Below are positions 47,146-53,333 of a stretch of 53,333 bases of DNA, piece after piece (within the stretch, counting starts at the first letter, position 1; each line of letters opens with the position of its first letter). Origin of the DNA: Bacteroidales bacterium. GTDB taxonomy: Bacteria; Bacteroidota; Bacteroidia; Bacteroidales; ML635J-15. Made by a program: the position numbers and the translations under genes. The DNA lies in assembly GCA_016937855.1 (NCBI GenBank), contig JAFGVU010000164.1:1-53333 (forward strand). Direction: 5' to 3'. The notes beneath the pieces are model-generated. The model did no database searches. It was not told the DNA's origin and was given only the letters and a program-made list of their open reading frames with translations.

Positions 47146-47183
47146 CTGATAAACTGATTAACCGATAAACTAATAAACTAATA
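47146..47183 (+). repeat. Short degenerate tandem repeats before the GH57 gene
   Basis: Five 6-9 nt units of the type CTGATAAA, CTGATTAAC, CGATAAA, CTAATAAA, CTAATA run up to 2 nt before the GH57 ATG. They fill nearly the whole 43-bp spacer. Confidence 0.45.
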
Positions 47184-47185
47184 AT

Positions 47186-48370
47186 ATGAGAACAATTTGC
47201 TTTTACTTTCAGGTACACCAGCCGTTTAGATTGAAAAGATATAAGTTTTTTGATATAGGTAATGACCACTACTACTTTAATGATTTTGAGAACAAATCTA
47301 TTATGCGAAAAGTAGCAGAAAAATGTTATTTGCCTACGAATCAAACTTTTCTTGATTTGATAAATGAGTTTGGCGATAAAGTAAAAATAGCCTATTCTAT
47401 TTCAGGTGTAGCAATTGACCAGTTCGAGATGTATGCTCCGGATGTTTTAGAAAGCTTTAAAAAGCTTGTTGCTACAGGTAAGGTCGAGATTTTATCTGAA
47501 ACATATTCGCACTCGCTTGCTGCTTTAGTAAGCCGCGAAGAATTTGAAAGACAAGTTAAAATGCACCGCGATAAAGTAAAAGAAGTTTTTGGTGTCGAAC
47601 CTCAGGTTTTCCGTAATACCGAGCTTATTTACGCCGATTGGATTGGTGAATATGTTGCCGAAATGGGATACAAAGCAATGATAACCGAAGGCGCAAAACA
47701 TGTTCTCGGTTGGAAAAGTCCAAACTATCTATACTGTAATGCTGTAAATCCAAAACTCAAAGTTTTACTAAAGAACTTTAAGCTTTCGGATGATATTGCT
47801 TTTAGATTTTCAAATAGAGATTGGGAAGAGTTCCCTTTGACTACCGAAAAATTTGTTTCATGGTTAAATGCTCTTGATCCAAAAGAAGAAATTGTAAATC
47901 TTTTTATGGATTATGAAACTTTTGGAGAACATCAATGGGCAGAAACAGGCATTTTTGATTTTTTAAGAGCACTCCCTAATGCAGTTTTTAAATATTCTAA
48001 TTTTACATTTTCTACTCCATCCGAAATTATAAACACTATCGATCCTGTAGGAGCAATACATGTGCCCCATCCGATTTCCTGGGCAGACGAAGAGAGAGAC
48101 CTCACTGCTTGGCTTGGAAACGAGTTACAGGACGAGGCTTTTTCTAAACTTTATCAGTGTTACGATTTGGTCAAGCAGAAAAACGATCCGCAAATCTGGA
48201 AAGATTGGTTATATCTACAAACAAGCGACCATTTTTATTACATGTGCACCAAATGGTTTAGCGATGGCGATGTCCATAAATATTTTAACCCTTACGATTC
48301 TCCTTACGAAGCATTTGTAAACTTTATGAATGCTCTAAGCGATTTTATTATCAGATTAGAACAAGAGTAA
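47186..48370 (+). CDS. GH57 family alpha-amylase / alpha-glucan-active enzyme (394 aa)
   Basis: A retaining alpha-glucan hydrolase or transferase of family GH57. The family N-terminal HQP is at 11-13. The nucleophile Glu146 is in VFRNTELIYADW, and the acid/base Asp242 in FMDYETFGEHQW. Other landmarks are VEILSETYSHSLAAL, and YLQTSDHFYYM near the C-terminus. No signal peptide, so it acts on internal alpha-glucan. It follows the debranching enzyme and glycosyltransferase genes. I recall the same three-gene set in Bacteroides, so it appears to be conserved in Bacteroidota. Confidence 0.93.
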   Translation: MRTICFYFQVHQPFRLKRYKFFDIGNDHYYFNDFENKSIMRKVAEKCYLPTNQTFLDLINEFGDKVKIAYSISGVAIDQFEMYAPDVLESFKKLVATGKVEILSETYSHSLAALVSREEFERQVKMHRDKVKEVFGVEPQVFRNTELIYADWIGEYVAEMGYKAMITEGAKHVLGWKSPNYLYCNAVNPKLKVLLKNFKLSDDIAFRFSNRDWEEFPLTTEKFVSWLNALDPKEEIVNLFMDYETFGEHQWAETGIFDFLRALPNAVFKYSNFTFSTPSEIINTIDPVGAIHVPHPISWADEERDLTAWLGNELQDEAFSKLYQCYDLVKQKNDPQIWKDWLYLQTSDHFYYMCTKWFSDGDVHKYFNPYDSPYEAFVNFMNALSDFIIRLEQE

Positions 48371-48580
48371 AACAGACATATAACACTATTCATTTGCATT
48401 TATTAGCTTAGTTCAAGAATTTTATTGGGCTTTGAGCAGATGATTTATCTACTTTACGATATTTAGGGGCTACTGAAAATCAGATATTTTATTGTATTTT
48501 TACAAAAAGCGATAAATATTGCGGGTTATATCAAATAAACATATTAATTTCGCAGCGTAAAACTAATATTATCTGAAAAG

Positions 48581-50419
48581 ATGGACGAAAAATTATTTCA
48601 GGAATTTCCTCCAATTCCAACACAAGCCTGGGAGGAAATCATTCAAAAAGATCTTAAAGGTGCTGATTATGAGAAGAAACTGGTTTGGAAAACAAACGAA
48701 GGATTCTCTTTAAAGCCGTATTATCGTAACGAAAATCTCGCGAATTTGGATTATTTAACAACAAATCCGGGTGAGTTTCCTTTTGTTAGAGGAATTAATC
48801 TCGAAAACAAATGGGAAATTCGTCAGGACATAAAGGTTAATGATCCTGTTTCGGCTAATCTGTTGGCTCATAAGCTAATTAAAGGAGGCATAAACTCTTT
48901 AGGATTTGTGTTTAATAATGAAGTCGATTCTGTTGCTTTTGAGGCATTGATGAAAGGTATTAACCCCGAAGAAATTGCTATAAATTTTATTAGCAGTAAA
49001 CTTTCCGGTAAATATGTTTCGATGCTTGCCGATTTTGCGCAAAAAAATGGGTTTGATTTGTCAAAAATCAACGGGTGTAACGACTTCGACTCTTTAGCTT
49101 ATCTTATGCTTAACGGTAATTCATTTTGTGGAAACCATGACTGCAAATGCGCCGAGTCGATGATGAAAGAGTTTGCTAATAAATTAAACTCCTACCGACT
49201 TGTTACTGTTAATGCGCGTCATTTTAAGAATGCCGGCAGCTCTTCTGTTCAGGAGCTAGCTTTCGCATTAGCAATGGGAGCTGAATATATTCGCAAATTT
49301 ACTGATGAAGGTTTAAGCATTGACGAAATTACACCAAAACTTCAGTTTAACTTTGCTGCCGGAACCAATTATTTTATCGAAATTGCTAAACTTCGCGCAG
49401 CTCGTCTATTGTGGGCTAAAATTGTAGAAGCAAATAATCCTGCAAATCTCGATGCTGCAAAATTATTTATAAATACCGAAACATCTTTGTGGAATAAAAC
49501 AGTTTATGATCCTTATGTAAACATGTTGAGATCTACAACTGAGGCAATGTCAGCGATTATTGGCGGTACAAACTCTTTAAATGTTAATCCATTTGATGCA
49601 GTTTTTGCAGAACCTACTGAGTTCTCTCTACGAATTGCTCGTAATACTCAAATAATAATTAAGGAAGAAGCACATTTTGATAAAATATCAGATCCCGGTG
49701 CAGGTTCTTATTATATCGAAACTCTTACCGATGCAATTGCTGAAAATGCATGGAAATTATTTATCGAAGTTGAGGATAAAGGTGGGTTCACAGCAGCTCT
49801 AAAAGAAGGATTTATCCAATCAGAGATAGAAAAAATGGCTGAAAAAAGAAACAAAGATATTGAAACACGCCGCGAAATACTTCTTGGCACAAATCAGTAT
49901 CCAAATTTTAATGAACCACGTACCGAAATAGAATTAAAAGATCTATACACACCCAATGGAGAACCTACAGTTTGCAAACCTATTAGAGTTTATCGTGGAG
50001 CCGAAGAGTTCGAAAAAATGCGTCTAAAAACTGATAAAAGTGGAAAACGCCCGTTAGCATTTATGTTAACCATTGGAAATTTAAACTTTAGAAAAGCAAG
50101 AGCGCAGTTTGCTTGTAATTTCTTTGCATGTGCCGGATTTGAAGTTGTTGATACCAACGGATTTAATACAATTGAAGACGGAATTAAAGCAGCTCAACAG
50201 AAAAATGCAGACATTATTGTTTTATGTAGCTCTGATGAGGAATACGAAACTCTTGCTGTCGAATTACAACAAAAAGCAGATGGAAAAGTAGTTGTTGTCG
50301 CAGGGAATCCTGCTTGTCGTCAGGATCTCGAATCTAAAGGGGTTGTTAACTTTATCCATGTCAAATCAAATGTTCTTGAAGAACTAAAGAACTATCAAAA
50401 ACTTGTTGGCATTAACTAA
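48581..50419 (+). CDS. mutA: Methylmalonyl-CoA mutase small (beta) subunit
   Basis: The non-catalytic partner of the heterodimeric methylmalonyl-CoA mutase. It has the mutase TIM-barrel ([22 protein letters not shown], cited in part; [34 protein letters not shown]) but lacks the B12-binding DxHxxG: the C-terminal domain has [20 protein letters not shown] instead. That is normal for MutA. Length 612. mutB begins 13 bp downstream. The complex interconverts succinyl-CoA and R-methylmalonyl-CoA with adenosylcobalamin. Confidence 0.95.
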   Translation: MDEKLFQEFPPIPTQAWEEIIQKDLKGADYEKKLVWKTNEGFSLKPYYRNENLANLDYLTTNPGEFPFVRGINLENKWEIRQDIKVNDPVSANLLAHKLIKGGINSLGFVFNNEVDSVAFEALMKGINPEEIAINFISSKLSGKYVSMLADFAQKNGFDLSKINGCNDFDSLAYLMLNGNSFCGNHDCKCAESMMKEFANKLNSYRLVTVNARHFKNAGSSSVQELAFALAMGAEYIRKFTDEGLSIDEITPKLQFNFAAGTNYFIEIAKLRAARLLWAKIVEANNPANLDAAKLFINTETSLWNKTVYDPYVNMLRSTTEAMSAIIGGTNSLNVNPFDAVFAEPTEFSLRIARNTQIIIKEEAHFDKISDPGAGSYYIETLTDAIAENAWKLFIEVEDKGGFTAALKEGFIQSEIEKMAEKRNKDIETRREILLGTNQYPNFNEPRTEIELKDLYTPNGEPTVCKPIRVYRGAEEFEKMRLKTDKSGKRPLAFMLTIGNLNFRKARAQFACNFFACAGFEVVDTNGFNTIEDGIKAAQQKNADIIVLCSSDEEYETLAVELQQKADGKVVVVAGNPACRQDLESKGVVNFIHVKSNVLEELKNYQKLVGIN

Positions 50420-50432
50420 AAAAACCAAAAAA

Positions 50433-52580
50433 ATGAAACCAAATTATAAAGATATAAACATCAAATCGAAGCCTGCCGGCAGCCTTAGTGGTAAAGATTG
50501 GCAAGCAAAGAATAAAATTACAAAAGATTGGTTAACTCCCGAGCAAATTCCTGTTAAAAAAGCCTACACAGCCGAAGACCTTGAGAATATGGAACATCTC
50601 GAATATGCTGCAGGGATATCTCCTTTTTTTCGTGGCCCGTATTCTACAATGTACGTAATGCGCCCATGGACAATACGTCAATATGCAGGATTCTCTACTG
50701 CCGAAGAATCAAATGCATTTTACCGTCGTAATTTGGCCGCAGGACAAAAAGGTTTGTCGGTAGCCTTCGACCTTGCTACACACAGAGGTTACGACTCCGA
50801 TCATCCTCGCGTTGTTGGTGATGTTGGTAAAGCCGGTGTCGCTGTTGACTCAGTTCTTGATATGAAAATTCTGTTCGACGAAATTCCACTAAATAAAATG
50901 TCGGTTTCCATGACAATGAATGGTGCTGTTTTACCAATTATGGCATTTTATATTGTTGCCGCTCTCGAACAAGGAGCAAAACTAGAAGAACTTGCAGGAA
51001 CAATCCAAAACGATATCCTCAAAGAATTTATGGTGCGTAATACATACATTTATCCACCTGAATTCTCAATGAAAATTATTGGTGATATTTTTGAGTTTAC
51101 TTCTCAAAAAATGCCAAAATTTAATTCAATCTCTATTTCAGGTTACCACATGCAGGAAGCCGGAGCTACAAATGATATAGAATTAGCATATACTCTGGCC
51201 GATGGTCTCGAGTATTTACGCACAGGTATTGCTGCCGGACTCGACATTGATGCTTTTGCACCTCGTTTGTCATTTTTCTGGGCTATTGGGATGAACAATT
51301 TTATGGAAATTGCCAAAATGCGTGCTGCCAGATTGTTATGGGCAAAAATTGTAAAGAAATTTAATCCGAAAAATCCAAAATCTCTGGCTTTGCGTACACA
51401 CTGTCAAACTTCGGGATGGTCGCTCACCGAACAAGACCCATTTAACAATGTGGCACGTACTTGTATCGAAGCAATGGGAGCAGCATTAGGACACACACAA
51501 TCTTTACATACAAATGCTCTTGACGAAGCAATTGCTCTTCCAACAGATTTTTCGGCTCGTATCGCACGAAATACTCAGATATACATACAGGAAGAAACCA
51601 ATGTTTGTAAGCAAGTCGATCCGTGGGCAGGTTCTTATTATGTTGAAACACTGACTCACGAAATTGCTCACAGAGCATGGAAATTAATCGAAGAGGTAGA
51701 AGAGCTTGGAGGTATGTCAAAAGCTGTTGAGTCTGGGATACCAAAAATGCGTATCGAAGAAGCAGCTGCAAGAGCACAAGCACGAATTGATAGTGCTGTT
51801 CAGACAATTGTAGGCACAAATAAATATCGTCTCGAAAAAGAAGATCCAATTGATATTTTAGATGTTGATAATACTGCCGTTAGAGAGGCACAAATAAAAC
51901 GTTTACAAAAACTAAGAGCAGAAAGAAACGAAGAAGAATGTCAGGCTGCACTTGCTGCGATTACAAAATGCGCCGAAACAGGTCAAGGTAATTTGCTTGA
52001 GTTAGCGGTTGTCGCAGCTCAAAAAAGAGCCAGCTTAGGTGAAATTTCTGATGCTTGCGAAAAAGTAGCAGGGAGGTATAAAGCTGTGATAAGATCTATT
52101 TCAGGAGTTTACTCCTCAGAATCGAAAAACGATCCCGATTTCGAAAAAGCACGGGAGTTATGCAAAGTATTTGCAGAAAAAGAAGGTCGTCAACCACGTA
52201 TTATGGTTGCAAAAATGGGACAGGACGGACACGACCGCGGAGCAAAAGTCGTTGCAACAGGTTATGCCGACGTAGGATTTGACGTAGATATAGGACCATT
52301 ATTCCAAACACCCGAAGAAGCTGCAAAACAAGCAGTTGAAAATGATGTACATATTTTAGGCGTTTCATCATTAGCTGCCGGACATAAAACTCTTGTACCT
52401 TCGGTTATTGCTGAACTCGAAAAACTTGGTCGTGGCGATATTATGGTTATTGCCGGAGGCGTTATCCCTTCGCAAGACTATCAGTTTCTTTATGATGCAG
52501 GTGTAGCTGCTATCTTTGGACCCGGAACATCAGTGTCGAGAGCAGCCGTTAAAATTCTCGAAATACTGCTAGCTGAATAA
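50433..52580 (+). CDS. mutB: Methylmalonyl-CoA mutase large (alpha) catalytic subunit
   Basis: Catalytic subunit of the same enzyme. The mutase barrel shows [21 protein letters not shown], cited in part, and [14 protein letters not shown]. The C-terminal cobalamin domain carries DGHDRG near residue 600 with the base-off His, followed by [12 protein letters not shown] and [12 protein letters not shown]. The start is the ATG at 50433; a TTG at 50403 would overlap mutA. Length 715 is usual. Operon mutA-mutB ends at a strong terminator. Metabolic role: propionate or succinate interconversion. Confidence 0.97.
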   Translation: MKPNYKDINIKSKPAGSLSGKDWQAKNKITKDWLTPEQIPVKKAYTAEDLENMEHLEYAAGISPFFRGPYSTMYVMRPWTIRQYAGFSTAEESNAFYRRNLAAGQKGLSVAFDLATHRGYDSDHPRVVGDVGKAGVAVDSVLDMKILFDEIPLNKMSVSMTMNGAVLPIMAFYIVAALEQGAKLEELAGTIQNDILKEFMVRNTYIYPPEFSMKIIGDIFEFTSQKMPKFNSISISGYHMQEAGATNDIELAYTLADGLEYLRTGIAAGLDIDAFAPRLSFFWAIGMNNFMEIAKMRAARLLWAKIVKKFNPKNPKSLALRTHCQTSGWSLTEQDPFNNVARTCIEAMGAALGHTQSLHTNALDEAIALPTDFSARIARNTQIYIQEETNVCKQVDPWAGSYYVETLTHEIAHRAWKLIEEVEELGGMSKAVESGIPKMRIEEAAARAQARIDSAVQTIVGTNKYRLEKEDPIDILDVDNTAVREAQIKRLQKLRAERNEEECQAALAAITKCAETGQGNLLELAVVAAQKRASLGEISDACEKVAGRYKAVIRSISGVYSSESKNDPDFEKARELCKVFAEKEGRQPRIMVAKMGQDGHDRGAKVVATGYADVGFDVDIGPLFQTPEEAAKQAVENDVHILGVSSLAAGHKTLVPSVIAELEKLGRGDIMVIAGGVIPSQDYQFLYDAGVAAIFGPGTSVSRAAVKILEILLAE

Positions 52581-52607
52581 TTTACAAATAATTAATACTG
52601 ATAAAAC

Positions 52608-52637
52608 GCCCCAACTAAAAAATTGGGGCTTTTTTTT
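52608..52637 (+). terminator. Rho-independent terminator after mutB
   Basis: GCCCCAA (52608-52614) pairs with TTGGGGC (52623-52629) around an 8-nt loop, then eight T residues. 28 bp after the mutB stop. Confidence 0.9.
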
Positions 52638-52712
52638 GATGTGGGATTTGGGTATAAAAGATGTCTCATACCGGAGTATAATACTCGAGTGTCCTAACGT
52701 GGAATACAGGTC

Positions 52713-52748
52713 AAATGTCAAGTTTTCTGCACCAAAAACTTGACATTT
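52713..52748. repeat. Perfect 14-bp inverted repeat with 8-nt loop
   Basis: Arms AAATGTCAAGTTTT and AAAACTTGACATTT around CTGCACCA. No T-run follows on the plus strand, so it is not a plain terminator. Confidence 0.8.
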
Positions 52749-52866
52749 CAAAAATGGATTTTGAATGAAATTTACTGAAGTGAAAATAGAGAATGATCAG
52801 ATAAACAGTTTTTTATTTTGTGCAGAATTATCACAAACTGATTCACATAAAAAGAAAAATGTCCAG

Positions 52867-52874
52867 TAAATTTG
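52867..52874 (+). promoter_or_regulatory. Candidate -7 box (TAAATTTG) for the RhuM-family gene
   Basis: TAnnTTTG match 46 bp before the ATG at 52920. No good -33 element. Confidence 0.3.
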
Positions 52875-52919
52875 CAAATAAACTTAACAAATTGATTATT
52901 TTTATAAAAAATTACAGTA

Positions 52920-53333
52920 ATGCCCGAACAACAAAACATCGAAAAATCAAATTCAGGAGAAATAATTCTTTATCAAAATCCTGATGGAAAAATAAAAATT
53001 GATGTTCGTCTGGAAGACGAAACCGTTTGGCTTACACAAGATCAAATGGCAACCCTGTTCGGCAAAGGCAGAAGTACTGTAACAGAGCATATTGCCAATG
53101 TTTTTGAAGAAGGCGAATTAGAGCAAAGTCGAACTTGTCGGAAATTCCGACAGGTTCGGAAAGAAGGCAATAGAGAGGTAGAGCGAAAAATTGACCACTA
53201 TAATCTCGATGTTATTATATCTGTAGGTTATCGGGTAAAATCGGTACAAGGAACTCAGTTTCGTATTTGGGCAACACAACGATTAAAAGAATACATTATA
53301 AAAGGATTTGCACTGAATGACGAACGGTTTAAA
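52920..53333 (+). CDS. RhuM-family protein, N-terminal part (cut by window edge)
   Basis: 138 codons in frame to the end of the window, no stop. It matches the virulence RhuM family from its start: GEIILYQNPDGKIKIDVRLE, then ETVWLTQDQMATLFGK, STVTEHIANVFEEGEL, KFRQVRKEGNREV, DHYNLDVIISVGYRVKS and GTQFRIWATQRLKEYI. Family members are usually about 300-350 residues, so more than half lies beyond the window. RhuM was named from a Salmonella pathogenicity island. The family is frequent in accessory regions and its biochemical function is unclear. An imperfect palindrome runs through codons ~71-80. Confidence 0.88.
   Translation, partial: MPEQQNIEKSNSGEIILYQNPDGKIKIDVRLEDETVWLTQDQMATLFGKGRSTVTEHIANVFEEGELEQSRTCRKFRQVRKEGNREVERKIDHYNLDVIISVGYRVKSVQGTQFRIWATQRLKEYIIKGFALNDERFK

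Larger units (their letters stand above)
52638..52919. other. Intergenic region with inverted repeats upstream of a RhuM-family gene
   Basis: About 280 bp with no gene seen. It contains a 13-nt palindrome (52674-52686), a perfect 14-bp inverted repeat (52713-52748) and a TAAATTTG box at 52867-52874 that may be the promoter of the next gene. Confidence 0.5.

Noticed and set aside
1-53333. Insertion sequences, integrases, CRISPR arrays and rRNA or tRNA genes
   Set aside because: I looked for transposase motifs, regularly spaced repeats and conserved RNA sequences and saw none. Short or decayed copies could be missed without a search tool.

Overview
This window is a chromosomal segment from a member of the Bacteroidota, probably an anaerobic or facultative Bacteroidales/Marinilabiliales-like organism. 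The evidence is direct. The DNA is AT-rich. There are several very long secreted repeat proteins with type IX secretion (T9SS) C-terminal sorting domains, a PorP/SprF-family protein and a TonB-dependent receptor with an N-terminal carboxypeptidase-regulatory-like domain. There is a two-subunit methylmalonyl-CoA mutase. TAnnTTTG -7 promoter boxes, typical of Bacteroidota, recur just upstream of start codons, and clear Shine-Dalgarno sequences are mostly absent. I see no tRNA, rRNA, CRISPR array, transposase or integrase gene.

Layout. 1-8347 (minus): a run of exported cargo genes. Two T9SS type A proteins overlap by ATGA, and they are followed by the first 512 codons of a giant repeat protein that runs off the left edge. 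8561-13322 (minus): a TPR/LuxR-type regulator and an M16 zinc peptidase. 13530-19559 (plus): asnS, then rpoN in a tightly packed group with a PAP2-like membrane protein, a small DUF4834-like protein and an FkbM methyltransferase, then an exported nucleoside hydrolase fused to an FmdE-like domain. 19605-21291 (minus): a 2-hydroxyacid dehydrogenase and a sirtuin. 21489-25756 (plus): polA and a membrane-anchored AraC-type regulator. 25831-29092 (minus): a metal-linked trio (Cys/His-rich small protein, TonB receptor, HMA-domain periplasmic protein). 29193-37885 (minus): a surface operon with a 1929-residue CHU_C (T9SS type B) protein, a PorP/SprF partner and a GVYG-repeat protein, ended by a strong terminator. 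38231-43641: mntP, a run of envelope genes (SPOR protein, LEA-like lipoprotein, L7/L12-CTD-like mini-protein, Mpl-like Mur ligase), gmhA, a voltage-gated-type K+ channel with a zinc-ribbon tail, and an orphan. 43913-48370 (plus): an alpha-glucan cluster (debranching enzyme, glycosyltransferase, GH57 amylase). 48581-52580 (plus): mutA-mutB with a terminator. 52920-end (plus): the start of a RhuM-family gene, possibly the edge of an accessory region.

How the genes work together. Two T9SS-related gene groups supply large surface or secreted adhesin-like proteins. The CHU_C/PorP pair matches the known SprB/SprF-type arrangement, and the left-edge giant gene is its N-terminal paralogue. The 43.9-48.4 kb genes form one glycogen/alpha-glucan module. 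mutA-mutB would connect succinyl-CoA with propionate metabolism. The metal trio reads as outer-membrane import or binding of a soft metal ion with a periplasmic carrier.

The least explained items are the nucleoside hydrolase-FmdE fusion, the metal trio, the zinc-ribbon K+ channel, the L7/L12-like mini-protein, and several intergenic palindromic structures near 24.3 kb, 41.5 kb and 52.7 kb. I found no clearly new multi-gene system. These are offered as leads.
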